From Undaria pinnatifida (Eukaryota > Sar > Phaeophyceae > Laminariales > Alariaceae): a stretch of 64,000 nt of DNA. Position 1 is the first letter of the stretch; the number at the start of each line of letters is the position of its first letter. The notes below the pieces were generated by a model. The model worked only from the letters and a program-made list of their open reading frames with translations, was not told where the DNA came from and did no database searches. The stretch is taken from NCBI GenBank assembly GCA_012845835.1, contig JABAKD010000015.1, forward strand, positions 11,933,845 through 11,997,844, given 5' to 3'. Positions 24,701 through 31,760 of this stretch are shown one piece after another. The translations under genes were made by a program, and so were the position numbers.

Positions 24701-27700
24701 GTTGGAGGACAAGAAGGAGGTACGTTTTTTTGCTGGTACAAGGCGACGGGCTGCGGGCTATCACTCCAGACGGTTGCTCGTACGGTGACTAAAAAGCAAG
24801 GCCTTTTGTTGCTGTAGTTTACCGTTTTTGTTTGCGGTGATGGTTTTTATTTGTTTTGTTTTTATTTGTTTTGTTTTTATTTGTTTTGTTTTTATTTGTT
24901 TTGTTTTTATTTGTGGTGTTGGTGGTGCTGCTTCTAGTTGGGCAGTCAGTGGCGCTGAGCAAGAACAACCGCGAGATGAAGTATCTGGAAGACAAGAAAG
25001 AGGCATGTACGGTATACGATGCCTGAGGAAGTACACGGTTTGGGGAGAACTAAAAGGAGGTTCGTAAACGGTGCGTACGGTATGGGAAAGGCAACAGGCG
25101 CATTAGTGGTCCCTCTTAGTGGTCCCTCTTTAGTGTGTCGGTGGAGCAGTGCCGGTTGCCCGCTGTAATGCCTTGGGTTGCCCGCTGTAATATTTAGTGT
25201 GTCGGTTGAGCAGTGCCGGTTGCCCGCTGTAATGCCTGTTAAATCGCTTGGCATATACGGGATACAGCAGTGGTGGCAGCAGCCGCTGTAGTGCCGGTAT
25301 TTCCCTGTATAGTGCACATGTCGGCACTGTACAGGGACCACTACTGTATTGGGTACATGGAAAAGACAAGGAGGAGGTGCGAAGGTGCCAGTGTACGGTA
25401 TGGGGAAGACAAGGCGGTATGCACATACCTGATCCCTGGCATGTATGGGTGGCTTTTTTTTTTTTTTTTTTTATCCTCCGGCGGATGGGGAAAAATAAAG
25501 CTTTAGCTCACCACACTTGCGCGTATTTTCATACGCGTCGTGTGTCGATTTAACTCAGTTGCTTTCGCAGCCCAACGCTAGCTGGCGCACCCTTCGAGTC
25601 CCATTGTAGGTATAGCGTAAGCTGTCCCTATCAGTGGTCTTCGTTACAACCCCGGCAGCGCAAGCTGCCGTTGTATACGGGTGCGTGTGTATGTCGACCC
25701 GGCCTGTCCCCTGAGGGTCAGTTTCGGTGGAGATAGCCACCCGGAATGTCATCTTTCCGGGTAGTGTGGGACTTGCGCAAGCTCACCCACTAACAAAACC
25801 CCTGGCCATGGGAGATGGCCTTCCGCCGGACTTGGTCCAGTTACGGTCCACCCTACCCATTCGGGCGTTGGTCCTCTATGGGTGGCATTTACATTTCCGG
25901 GTATGATGCGGCGTGTCATTCCAGACGGTAATTTGACTAGTAACGGCAACGCTTGTTGTTGTTGTTGTTGTTGTTGTGGTAAGATGAAGTAGTTCTTACA
26001 AAACCCCACACGTACATTGCGCTGGTTACGAACTGTCGTGCTTATACAGTTTATCATTGCACCGCTTGAGCAATACAAACGCGATGCACACATGTGGCGG
26101 CTCGTTAAAACACAAACTGACGTGCTTGCTGGTCCTCGTTCGCGCTCGCGCAACCAAACGAGATGCAAGCATGTGGCGGCTCAATGACAATACAGCAGGA
26201 CCGGCTATTGCCCGGGCTTTAGATCTCGAGACGCTGGTTGTACGCGCAGCAGTAGTACAAGTAATATTCATGTATACCACGCGCACAGGCTAGACGCACA
26301 AAATCACCTTGTTGCCGGCCACGCGATAAATCCCAACAATGCCACGTTGCGGCGATGAACTTCACTTGTTTACACACATTATAGAACCAACACGCCTCTT
26401 TCCCCTGTATGAGCATACAATTGATTACTTTTGGTTCGGTTCCCGAATACTAATACCGTACCAGGTGCAAGGTTGCCCTTGGGATGTGGTTGGCTTGAGT
26501 CCCGGGGGTGTCTTTAGTTTGGAAGGACGGGAAAGCTGTTGAAGGCTAACTTGAAAAAAATAGCCACAGCGCAGGTATCCCGGCAAACAACACCGTTCAG
26601 CCCAAACGACGGTGTAGTGAGTGTATTCTGCAAGGTTCCCTTTCGGCATGTGTTTGGCTTGAAAACCCGGCGGTGTCGCAAGTTGAAAAGGAGGGAAACG
26701 CTGTTGTAGTAACTAAAGAAAAACAATTAGCTGCCGCGGAAGTAGCCCGGCCAGTTAAACCGACCAGCCCGAAAGAGTGTGTATTTTATATCGTATGACA
26801 CGCAAGACAGCATGTCTCCTTGATCGTATATCTGACCTGGTTTTATCGATAATGGGAAGAGGCGCCAAGGGACGCGTCTAGAGACACATCGATGGAATAT
26901 TCCACACGTAAGACAGATCACCGATCCCCGCTTGATGTAGATATTTCAGGAAAGATCTGTGTTAGGAGCTTTCAGGAAACATCTGTACACGTATGGTATA
27001 CCTTTTGTTGGCGGATGGGAGCCGTACGATCTGCGTGATCTAGCACATGTTTCCGGGGTTGGATCTGTACTCCACATACACCTACCTATCGAAGGCGTCA
27101 AAAGGTATCAAGGCAATACCCCAACCTATTGACATTCAATACAGTAGGCATATTCAATAGGCTGTTGTTCGGGGTGTGATATGCAGATCCAGCACAACAT
27201 CTCTGAACGGCAGGTACAGAAACTACTGCTGTAGGTGATCTATTTGATCTACATGACATATATATGATCTATATGATGTATATGATCTGTCCGAGGTGTG
27301 CATGTTTCGAAATCTGCCGTTGTCATCGTGAGTCTTACATGTACTTATGAAGAAAACTGCCTCCCAGGGGGTGAGGAATCTTGCGTGTTATGCGGTAATC
27401 TTGGAACCAAAAGGCGGGGACGCAAGAAATTCGCCCCCGGGGTTGGAGACATCCTCCTGCTGTACAAACAGATGGTCACTCTTATATCTACGTCAACCTC
27501 ACCACACCGCGGAAAAGTTATTAGGGAAAATCATGTCGAGGTGCCGCGTTGATTAGAGGCGAATCGTCGCGGGGGTAGAAGCCCTGGGTGGGTCTCCGTC
27601 TGATCGCAGCAGAGAGGCCTCATTGATCCCGTAGTAAATACCGGGCACCACGGTATGAGTTAATCCCTTTAGAGCCCTAAAACCCCTCTCTATACTTATT

Positions 27701-27925
27701 CCAAGTAATTTTGTCCCGAAAACGAGTTTCCAGCTGTAAGGCGACATTATTACAACGACGGTAACCCTCGCTTTTGTGCCGTTTTTTTGCCGCATTTTGT
27801 TTTTGATGGAAACCCAGGCGGAGCGGCTAGCCCGGGAAGATGTAAAGGCTTCCGTTGACCTCGACCAGGTCCGCGCCGACTCGAAGCTGATGGACCTCAT
27901 GGACGAGAGCGTTTATGACGACTGA
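10660..27925 (+). CDS. BET/GTE-like bromodomain protein, 15 exons, 772 aa
   Basis: Spliced gene rebuilt by eye. Exons: 10660-10749, 11071-11234, 12688-12826, 13270-13499, 14772-14972, 15736-15882, 18532-18826, 19491-19619, 20053-20204, 21653-21720, 22107-22201, 22577-22702, 23334-23543, 24555-24719, 27818-27925. Every intron is GT-AG, all phases agree, and the total is 2319 nt. The start is ATG 10660, with an in-frame TGA just upstream. Domains: an unassigned beta-rich-looking segment (31-131); Pro/Lys linker (132-208); one bromodomain (about 214-322) with an FQFPV shelf, YYSDVIKNPMDL and the acetyl-lysine-contacting Asn 295 in DFNPD; Gly/Ser-rich linker; a probable NET domain (405-486) opening with MTLEEQDQLAKDVNEL; a basic patch PRKRSRS; an acidic stretch (613-660); a Glu/Arg/Lys coiled coil (about 660-770). 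Known for the family: one bromodomain plus NET is the plant GTE/BET layout, a nuclear acetyl-histone reader. Inferred here: a chromatin-bound transcription regulator. Decayed copies of exon edges surround many exons. Confidence 0.85.
11071..11234 (+). CDS. Bromodomain gene, exon 2
   Basis: Residues 31-84 plus two bases of codon 85. The acceptor is GCTGTAG and the donor AC|GTAAGT. It encodes the first half of the N-terminal domain, GFWGMTHADV through GHYQGYFKLTSG. Only this frame is open across the exon and joins in phase to both neighbours. Confidence 0.85.
11300..11560 (+). repeat. 21-bp minisatellite in intron 2
   Basis: About twelve degenerate units of GCGGCCTAACTCGAYRATGAC. Being a multiple of three, it opens long frames on both strands that are not coding. 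A related fragment lies at 12467-12535. Confidence 0.85.
11666..11754 (+). mobile_element. ~89-bp MITE, copy in intron 2
   Basis: Ends TTGACCCCTT and AAGGGGTCAA are perfect inverses. Core AACAAAATTACTTGGATACAGT. Same length as the TTAA-ended copies. Confidence 0.7.
12538..12626 (-). mobile_element. ~89-bp MITE, copy in intron 2
   Basis: Reverse-oriented copy: CTAATTCCAAGTAATTTGTC core, TTTCCAGTTGTAGAGGCGTTAA end. It lies only 61 bp before exon 3. Confidence 0.68.
12688..12826 (+). CDS. Bromodomain gene, exon 3
   Basis: Residues 86-131. The acceptor is CGTATAG and the donor AAG|GTGCTT. It encodes VNESFTLTFRG, then the glycine/aromatic pattern YGYGENRFGKNEIVG, then GKMEIFK. I have seen similar G.G.N.FG patterns in stramenopile nuclear proteins, but I cannot name the domain. 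Confidence 0.85.
13270..13499 (+). CDS. Bromodomain gene, exon 4 (Pro/Lys-rich linker)
   Basis: Residues 132-207 plus two bases. The acceptor is CCCTGCAG and the donor CC|GTAAGT. The composition is Pro-, Gly-, Ser- and Lys-rich (PPPPPPK, then TKKKSSSKAK), as expected for a disordered linker before the bromodomain. The Lys cluster may help nuclear import. Confidence 0.8.
13855..13910 (+). repeat. Decayed copy of exon 5 acceptor edge
   Basis: CTCGGCGCGCGCAGAGCTAG and ACAACGGGCCGCTGGAAATGCACG match the exon 5 acceptor (CTCGGCGCGTGCAGGCCTAG) and the start of the exon. It lies ~900 bp upstream in the same intron and keeps the CAG. Confidence 0.75.
14350..14655 (+). mobile_element. ~310-bp C-tailed dispersed element, full copy
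   Basis: Shares TGGAGTGGTCACACCAGAA, TTCATTGGCGCTGTCATCC, GAGCGGTTCTTGGAAGGATG and GGGATGCGAGGGTCTGTGGT, in order, with 34970-35279. Ends in a C run of about 20 bases. Partial copies elsewhere keep the tail end, as expected for a 5'-truncated retroposed element. No coding capacity. Confidence 0.65.
14772..14972 (+). CDS. Bromodomain gene, exon 5 (bromodomain, first half)
   Basis: Residues 209-274. It holds helix Z and the ZA loop: LKDCLAMLRK, the WPF-shelf equivalent FQFPV (238-242), then YYSDVIKNPMDLGTV (252-266), the most conserved bromodomain stretch. The acceptor GCGTGCAG follows a 22-base C run. The donor is AG|GTAGGA. A 43-bp tandem copy of the exon end lies just downstream. Confidence 0.93.
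14965..15050 (+). repeat. 43-bp tandem duplication of exon 5 end and donor
   Basis: AAGTATAGGTAGGACGGGGG at 14965 recurs as AAGTATAGGTGGAGCGGGGG at 15008, followed by the same GCTGAGGTGG text. It creates a second potential donor 43 bp downstream. Confidence 0.85.
15150..15260 (+). repeat. Decayed copy of exon 5 body
   Basis: CCGAGGCCTCAAGGGCTGCTATGCGGACGTCATGAAAATC parallels the exon's CCGAGGCCTTAAAGG ... GATGTCATCAAAAACCCC, and CATGCAGATCGACTTCCAAG parallels CATGCAGATCGACACCAAG. An in-frame reading is broken, and no bromodomain motif survives intact. Confidence 0.85.
15436..15487 (+). repeat. Decayed copy of exon 6 acceptor edge
   Basis: ACCGGTACGGGGTGCGTTGC and AGACGTCCGACGGGCGTTGT match the exon 6 start, CACCGTTATGGAGTGCGTGG and GGACGTCCGACTGGTGTTCT. 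It lies 300 bp upstream in intron 5. Confidence 0.8.
15570..15652 (+). repeat. ~80-bp dispersed repeat, good copy
   Basis: GTCAGCTGTAATTTCGACGA, ACGGTCGATACTCATTTTTG and CAAGCTTCGTATTACATCGG match the family. Confidence 0.6.
15736..15882 (+). CDS. Bromodomain gene, exon 6 (bromodomain, second half)
   Basis: Residues 276-323. TVMECVADVRLVFFNAKDFN gives helix B and the BC loop. Asn 295 in FNPD is the position that contacts acetyl-lysine in the family. ALAASLSGKFEAFL is helix C. The acceptor is ATACCAG and the donor GG|GTAAGA. The exon's last ~33 bases and donor recur about seven times downstream. Confidence 0.93.
15995..16740 (+). repeat. Seven decayed tandem copies of exon 6 end plus donor
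   Basis: Copies near 16007-16042, 16098-16132, 16222-16256, 16355-16388, 16471-16502, 16573-16612 and 16702-16734 repeat GGAGTTCCTTTCGAACCACC GCGGCGTTCTTGG|GTGAG, the last bases of exon 6. Units are ~90-150 bp with pyrimidine-rich spacers. Most keep an AG just before the block and several keep GTGAG after it. Confidence 0.9.
17870..17959 (+). mobile_element. ~89-bp MITE, copy in intron 6
   Basis: TTAACGCATTTACAGCTGG start, CAAAATTACTTGGAATTGGT core, GGGCTCTGAAGGGGGTAA end. Confidence 0.68.
18532..18826 (+). CDS. Bromodomain gene, exon 7 (Gly/Ser linker, NET start)
   Basis: Residues 325-422. A Ser/Thr/Pro stretch is followed by poly-glycine, then MTLEEQDQLAKDVNELFR (405-422), which resembles the first helix of the NET/ET domain. 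The acceptor is GGACGCAG and the donor AGG|GTGAGT. A decayed copy of the exon's 3' end lies at 18958-19013. Confidence 0.85.
18958..19013 (+). repeat. Decayed copy of exon 7 end
   Basis: GAGGAACAGGAGCAGTTGGC then GAAGGACGTCCATTGTTGAGGGTG copy the exon's GAAGAGCAGGATCAGTTGGC GAAGGACGTCAACG...AGGGTG, with a deletion before the donor. Confidence 0.85.
19212..19250 (+). repeat. Decayed copy of exon 8 acceptor edge
   Basis: TCGATGGCAGGTGGTGATGC AAACCCTACC matches the exon 8 acceptor TCGATGTCAGGTGGGGAATGCGAACCCGACG. A weaker trace is at 19395-19412. Confidence 0.7.
19491..19619 (+). CDS. Bromodomain gene, exon 8 (NET, middle)
   Basis: Residues 423-465, opening VGNANPTNERAQARVYALWS and closing VDGGKGAEIR. 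Position and pattern fit the second helix and acidic strand of a NET domain. The acceptor is GATGTCAG and the donor AGG|GTGAGT. The exon runs straight into an intronic (AGTAGC)-type microsatellite. Confidence 0.8.
19630..19810 (+). repeat. (AGTAGC)n microsatellite at the start of intron 8
   Basis: AGTAGC, CGTAGC and AGTGGC units in tandem directly after the donor. They give spurious Ser- and Tyr-rich frames. Confidence 0.9.
19895..19926 (+). repeat. Short decayed copy of exon 9 acceptor edge
   Basis: AGTTGGACGCGTTGAACCTCC parallels AGATGGACGCGCTAAACCACA at the start of exon 9. Short, so chance cannot be excluded. Confidence 0.5.
20053..20204 (+). CDS. Bromodomain gene, exon 9 (NET end)
   Basis: Residues 466-515. 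MDALNHMRQRQLRDVVSFF resembles the last NET helix, where families have a 'D..L...TLR.L..Y' pattern. A Ser-rich tail follows. The acceptor is TTTTGAAG, an AAG that is weaker than usual. The donor is AG|GTGAGA. Confidence 0.8.
20362..20449 (-). mobile_element. ~89-bp MITE, copy in intron 9
   Basis: Reverse copy with TATACTAATTCCAAGTAATT and TTTCCAGTGGTAAGGGCGTTAA. Confidence 0.65.
20805..20890 (+). repeat. ~80-bp dispersed repeat, good copy
   Basis: GTCAGGTGTGAGTTCGACAA, TAGGATCGATACTCATCTTT and GCAACCTGCGTGATACACAG match the family. Confidence 0.65.
20905..21080 (+). repeat. Dispersed ~170-bp element behind a T run
   Basis: After a T run: CCGGCGGATGGGGCAAAATAAAG, CTCACCACACTTCCACGTAT, TTTCATACACGTCGTGTGTC and GCGAGCTGTCCCTGTCGG. 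The same order occurs at 25470-25640, and a partial reverse copy lies at 39195-39300. Confidence 0.65.
21450..21600 (+). repeat. Three decayed copies of exon 10 acceptor edge
   Basis: CTCAGAGACGGCGTGTTGAA (21455), GAAAGAGACCGTGTTGAAAA (21521) and GCGTAGACCGCGTGTTGCAC (21573) precede the real GCAGGGACCGCGTGGAAGG. They have T/G-rich spacers of ~50-70 bp, and each keeps an AG. Confidence 0.75.
21653..21720 (+). CDS. Bromodomain gene, exon 10 (basic patch)
   Basis: Residues 517-538. It contains GPRKRSRSDLS, a plausible nuclear localisation signal. The acceptor is GATTTGCAG and the donor TG|GTAAGC. Three decayed copies of its first bases, each with AG, precede it at 21457-21600. Confidence 0.75.
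22107..22201 (+). CDS. Bromodomain gene, exon 11 (acidic)
   Basis: Residues 540-570, opening SDNDDEEDDEGRDVSPTKRS. The split codon 539 reads Asp with the GCGCGAAG acceptor. The donor is AAG|GTACCT. The upstream intron end is a degenerate tandem of ACGCTGCRCTAY units, unusual for a polypyrimidine region. Confidence 0.7.
22577..22702 (+). CDS. Bromodomain gene, exon 12
   Basis: Residues 571-612, GASINGDEGA through LTLEATASNLK. Phase 0 at both ends. The acceptor is TTTGGTAG and the donor AAG|GTAAAC. No recognised domain; probably a linker. Confidence 0.75.
22870..23180 (+). repeat. Two decayed copies of exon 13 acceptor edge
   Basis: 23104-23180 repeats GTTGAGCAGGAGGCGGATCT CAACCTCGATCTACGAGACGAAGACGACC, nearly the exon start. 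22870-22895 repeats CGTGCAACTCCGCGGAGCAGGA. Both carry the AG of the acceptor. Spacers are rich in ACATGCCTCCCATAC. Confidence 0.85.
22920..23300 (+). repeat. Degenerate CATGCCTCCCATACATG minisatellite
   Basis: Irregular units of AAACATGCCTCCCATACATG through intron 12, interleaved with the exon 13 edge copies. Confidence 0.7.
23334..23543 (+). CDS. Bromodomain gene, exon 13 (acidic to coiled coil)
   Basis: Residues 613-682. It starts EADLNLDLGD, runs through an Asp/Glu block and a Gly/Ser block, and ends in ERKEREDRERARAASEK, the start of the coiled coil. Phase 0 at both ends. The acceptor is GTTGAGCAG and the donor AAG|GTGAGG. Copies of its 5' edge lie upstream and of its 3' edge downstream. 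Confidence 0.8.
23716..23770 (+). repeat. Decayed copy of exon 13 end and donor
   Basis: AGGAAGGAGAGGAAGGACCG AGACCAGGCGAGGGCTGCAAGCGAGAAG|GTAATG parallels the exon end ending GAGAAG|GTGAGG. It could in principle act as a small exon, but no in-phase acceptor is evident. Confidence 0.8.
24555..24719 (+). CDS. Bromodomain gene, exon 14 (coiled coil)
   Basis: Residues 683-737, a continuous Glu/Lys/Arg/Gln-rich helix (ALEEQRLKQQAQREKERMEE and on). Phase 0 at both ends. The acceptor is CCTTTTAG and the donor GAG|GTACGT. At least one clear copy of its 3' end lies at 24940-25016. Confidence 0.85.
24830..24916 (+). repeat. (TTTGTTTTTATTTGTT)n repeat in intron 14
   Basis: Five tandem TTTTTATTTGTTTTG units. 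Confidence 0.9.
24940..25065 (+). repeat. Decayed copies of exon 14 end
   Basis: GCGCTGAGCAAGAACAACCG CGAGATGAAGTATCTGGAAGACAAGAAAGAG|GCATGT copies the exon end GCGCTGGAAAAGCAGAACCG...GACAAGAAGGAG|GTACGT. A shorter trace (ACTAAAAGGAGGTTCGTA) follows at 25048, and another (AAGACAAGGAGGAGGTGCGA) at 25364. Confidence 0.8.
25102..25346. mobile_element. pogo/Tigger-like MITE, copy in intron 14
   Basis: Left end ATTAGTGGTCCCTCTT, right end AGGGACCACTACTG before TA. The interior has CAGTGCCGGTTGCCCGCTGT repeats and AAATCGCTTGGCAT, shared with 33829-34131. Confidence 0.6.
25470..25640 (+). repeat. Dispersed ~170-bp element behind a T run, second copy
   Basis: Matches 20905-21080 in order, from CCGGCGGATGGGGAAAAATA to GCGTAAGCTGTCCCTATCAG, again preceded by a T run (about 18 bases). 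Confidence 0.65.
26925..27300. repeat. GATCT-rich dispersed repeat, copy in intron 14
   Basis: Shares CGATCTGCGTGATCTAGCAC and GGGGTTGGATCTGTACTCCA with 41230-41300, plus the tail TGATCTGTCCGAGGTGTGCA. Confidence 0.6.
27660..27744 (-). mobile_element. ~89-bp MITE just before the last bromodomain-gene exon
   Basis: TTAATCCCTTTAGAGCCCTA start, CTTATTCCAAGTAATTTTGT core, TTTCCAGCTGTAAGGCG end. Confidence 0.65.
27818..27925 (+). CDS. Bromodomain gene, exon 15 (stop)
   Basis: Residues 738-772 and TGA, ending LMDLMDESVYDD. The acceptor is AACCCAG. The acidic C-terminal tail follows the coiled coil. The preceding intron is about 3.1 kb and holds several mobile elements, including an ~89-bp element 74 bp before this exon. 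Copies of the stop-codon region follow at 28185-28710. Confidence 0.8.
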   Translation, partial: AERLAREDVKASVDLDQVRADSKLMDLMDESVYDD

Positions 27926-28184
27926 GCGCTTCTTGTGGGATAATCCCGTTTCTGATGGTATATATCGGTATTCCGGTTCTTGAGGGGTAATCCCGTTGCT
28001 TGCTGGTTATCCCGTTTCCTGCGGGATATCCCGTTCCTTTTGGAATATTATCCCGCTTATCGTGAGGTTATCCCGTTTCTTGTAGGATACACCGGCGGTC
28101 GGCGTCGGCGGCGGGGCGGTGGGAGGGATGGGAGCGGGGTCGGCGGCGACGGCGGCTGTCGCGGAGCTGGTGGCGGAGCTCTGC

Positions 28185-28710
28185 AACGGAAGCGGTGTAT
28201 GACGCTTGCGCGTTTTTTGTAGGGTGTCCTTAACCCCGTTATTGCTGGAAAACAAGCAACACTCATTCCAACTACGCTGTCCCCTTAAAACGCGGGGGCA
28301 GTGCCAAAGAGGGTTAGCGGTACCGGTGGTGGCCACGGCGGCGGGGGCAGGGGGTGATGAGGGTGGGGGCAGGCGGGGGTGGAGGAGGGGGCGGGGAAGG
28401 GGACGGGGGCGGGGACGGGGGCGGCGGTGGCTGTAGTGGAGATTGTGAGGGAGCTTGGCGATGGAATCGTGTTCGACGACTGAGCGTTTCGTGTAGGATG
28501 CCCTTGAGGGGCGCCGGTGGCGGTGGGAGCTGGGATGGGGTTTGCGGCAGCTGTAGTGGAGTTTGCGGGGGAGCTCTGCGATGGAAGCGTTGTGCGCAAT
28601 CACGATCAGAGAGGCGGAAGTGGTGGAAGGGGTGGGCTTGGGGGCGACGGTGCTGTAGTAGAGCTCCGCGATGGAAGCGTGCACGGCGGCTGAGCTTTTA
28701 TTGTAGGGGG
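28185..28710 (+). repeat. Decayed copies of the stop-codon region of exon 15
   Basis: GTGTTCGACGACTGAGCGTT TCGTGTAGGATG (28470), GTATGACGCTTGCGCGTTTT (28196), CGATGGAAGCGTTGTGCGCA (28576) and GCACGGCGGCTGAGCTTTTA (28680) parallel the true GTTTATGACGACTGAGCGCTTCTTGTGGGAT. The copies share a prefix GAGCTCTGCGATGGAAGCGT and alternate with G-rich minisatellite. Confidence 0.7.
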
Positions 28711-28756
28711 TGTTTTGTGTAACCCGAGGCTTGTACAGTAAGGAGTAAACGCGACG

Positions 28757-29100
28757 TAGCAAGCAGGAGCAGCGGCAATATGCTCTAGGCAGGCAGGAAC
28801 AGACGCGATGTATTCAGGGCAAGCAGGAGCAGATGCGATATTCTCTAGACAGGCAGGATCAGACATGATATGGCCAGGTCAAGCAAAAGCAGAGCGGTTA
28901 TGGCCTAGACAGGCAGAAGCAGACGCGACACGGTCTGTACAGGAAGGAGAAAACACGATATGGCCGGGGCAAACACACAGAGGCGCGGTACGGCCAGGTT
29001 AAGCAATAGTAAACGCGACATGGGTAGGTCAAGCAGAAGCAAACTCGTAATGGTCTGGGTGGCAACAGACGTGATTTAGTCTTCGCAACATCAGATGTCA
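28757..29100 (+). repeat. 30-bp minisatellite
   Basis: About eleven degenerate units of AGGCAAGCAGGAGCAGACGCGATATGGCCT. The 30-bp period opens repeated 10-residue frames on both strands. Confidence 0.85.
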
Positions 29101-30339
29101 TACAGTCTCTCGGCAGCAACACGCTTGCTATAGTCTGCAGAAGTAGACTTGAGGTGGCCTGGGCAGCATGGCGCGAGGCGTAGCTTGGACAGCAGCAGCG
29201 CGGTGCGTTCTGGGAGACAGGGGAGATATGAGATATCGGCGGCATCGGCTGTCCTCCTTCGCCGGCGACAAGCATTCGACACGCATCATTGAAGGGCATG
29301 GTTCAGTTTCAGGGGTTGTCGAGGGTGGGTGGGTGCGTTAGTTGCTATGGTGTTGGCCGGGCAGCAGACTTGCATCAACGCTGTATCGATCCACCAGCAC
29401 TACTTGCATTCAGCTGCGTGTTACGTGCATTGGATGTCGTGGTGGTCGAAATGGCAGTAGTTACGATTAGCTTTGGGTTGGGTCGATTGGCTCTGTGGAG
29501 TCGATCTGGCAACAGCACGTAGCCTTAGCTGTGGGCCGGGTGCATTGGCTATCTATGTTGTAGCGTCGACCATCTGACAGCAGTAGTTACCTTGTCGGCG
29601 CCGCTGAGGATCACAGTAGCTAGCTACCATTAGCCTAGGGTGCACCGGACGCTTTTTCAAAACTCCCGATTACTCGACAACGCCCTCCATGTGTGACACG
29701 CTGCGGCGCTCTGCTCTCCGTGGTCGACGCGTCTTTTTTTCACCTTGTTGCACCATATTAGCGCATACCGCTGTGGGTGGAAACGTAAAGACCGTTTGGT
29801 GTTCATGTTAGCGCCCCAAAGGTCCTATATTTTCGTCCAGTGGATGTCTTGGACGGCGAGGGGTTTGGGGGGGGGTGGGGAATGCTGTCGCTGGAAAGAC
29901 TTGGCGGCTGTGTAAAATTGCACACTCCAGCGGAGATGGGGCTTATGGGGCCCTGTGTGGCGTTTTTCAGGGCGGGTGCGTCCCGTCGTGCCGGTGGGCA
30001 TGTAGTCCCGACTAGCGAGAAAGCCGCCGGCGTCCGAGGCATGCATGCTGGCGAGGTTTGGGGGGGGTGCATAAATATCTACCGGGTATTAATAGCTGCA
30101 AAATATATTAGTATCGGGGAGAAAAAAAAAGGATCGTAGCCGATGAAAAAACACGTAGTGGCTAAGGAAAGCACGCTCTCGTGGCTGAAGAGGGGGGTTA
30201 ATTTGCGTTAGAACTTGACCCACGTTTTCGGAGCCAAATTGTTCGAATTACGAGGGTGGGATGGTTTTTTTTTGCACTTCCCGTGGGGGATCGTCTTCGC
30301 AGGAAAACTTGATGGAATCGCGAGTGTGTTATATTTTTT

Positions 30340-30545
30340 TGCAGTTCCAAAAGGGTCATTTTTCGGGAACGTACTACTTGGAATCAGTATGGGATATTTT
30401 GCGATTCCGAAAGAGTCTTGTCTATCTGGGGGACGAGTATTTGGAAGTAGTGTGGAATTTTTTGGTGGTTCGAAGACGGGGGCATTTTCGGGGACGAAAT
30501 ACTTGGAATTTGTTTGGGATATATTTTTTTTGCGGCTCTGAAAGG
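30340..30545 (+). repeat. Head-to-tail partial copies of the ~89-bp MITE
   Basis: Three successive units (from 30348, 30408 and 30476) resemble TTTTCGGGAACGTACTACTTGGAATCAGTATGGG, the family core, spaced ~65 bp. Confidence 0.55.
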
Positions 30546-30681
30546 GTTGAATTAAAGGCTGTCCACGGTTTGAAACATGTTTTCATCAAGCTACGTTGCG
30601 TTGCTTCGTTTACTCGACCGGCCTTGTTGAGGTGGGGTGTACTATATTTATATGCTCTTGTTGTGTCTCCTTGTTACAATA

Positions 30682-30871
30682 CGGTAGTGGTCCCCATATA
30701 GTGCCGGTGTGTGCACTATAGAGTGAAATACCGGCACTGTAGCGGCAACCGGCACTACTCCGCATACTGCCGCTGCTGCTTGTTGCCATCTGTGCCAAGC
30801 AACTGCACAGGCATTATAGCAGGCAATCGACACTACTCAAGCGGCGCTATAGAGGGACGGACCACTTACTG
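30682..30871. mobile_element. pogo/Tigger-like MITE
   Basis: TA-flanked. Left end CGGTAGTGGTCCCCATATAG, right end CTATAGAGGGACGGACCACTTACTG. Interior ACCGGCACTA units. Confidence 0.65.
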
Positions 30872-31059
30872 TATGTCTTTTGCACCGCTTACGTGGGGGG
30901 TGGTTTTGCCGGTCGCGAAGACTGTATTCGAGGTATTGGTACTGCCAGGCATCAGTACATACATGTTTTGTTTGTTTTCCTGGTTGCATATGGGCCTCCT
31001 TTTTTTTTTGGAGACGTTGCCAGTCCTGTGCTGCTGCCTGGGTCTGTGCTGCTGGGTCT

Positions 31060-31760
31060 GCCCGTGTGTGGCTGTCTTGCTGTACCACCCGTGTTGCTTG
31101 GCATGCGTTGCTTCACGTACGTGTGTTTCTGCGCGTGTGGTTCTTGCTAGGCGTTTGGTGCTTGGTGTACCTTCTGTGTTGCTGCTGCGCCTCTGTGGCC
31201 GTTTTTTTGTCGCCGGACGTGTGCGTGTTGCAACTGTGTTGCGTGGCATGAGTTGCTTCGCGTGTGTTGCTCGCTGCGCATGTGGTTTCTGCTCGGCGTG
31301 TGGTGCTTGCTGAGCTTGTGTTGCGTGCTTCGAGGGTGGTTCTTGCATCGCGGGTGGTTCTTCCTTCGCTGGTGGTTCTTGCTCCACGCATGGCTCTTGC
31401 GGTACGCATGTTGCCTCGCGTTTGTTGCTTCGCGAGTGATTTCCGCGCCTTTGTTGCATAGCGTGTTGTGCTCGGCGTGTGCTGCTTCGCTCGTGTGGTG
31501 GTGTTGTGCTGTGCCGGTGTTGGTTCCTTCGCGTATGTTGCTTCGCGTGGGGTGCTTGTTCCGCGTGTGGTGATAGCTCCACGTGGTTCCTGCCTTTGGT
31601 GTGGTTGTGGCTACGCCTGTGGTGCTGCCTGTGTTGGTGATGTGGTTGTGCTGATGTTGTGGCGCCCGTGTGGTGATCACTGTGCCTGTGTGTCTGCCGG
31701 CTGTCGTAGCGATATGCTTGCACCGACGTTGTGGCACCCGTGTGGTAACCGTGCCTGAGT
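31060..31760 (+). repeat. Degenerate G/T-rich minisatellite
   Basis: Irregular GTTGCTTCGCGTGTGGTTCTTGCT-type units (roughly 15 or 30 bp). All six frames stay open for long stretches, so the 285-codon minus-strand frame here is not evidence of a gene. Confidence 0.75.

Noticed and set aside
28007-28762. 251-codon Pro/Ser-rich frame on the minus strand
   Set aside because: G-rich minisatellite read backwards, overlapping decayed copies of the bromodomain gene's last exon.
30866-31723. 285-codon His/Thr/Gln-rich frame on the minus strand
   Set aside because: Produced by a degenerate G/T-rich minisatellite; other frames are equally open.
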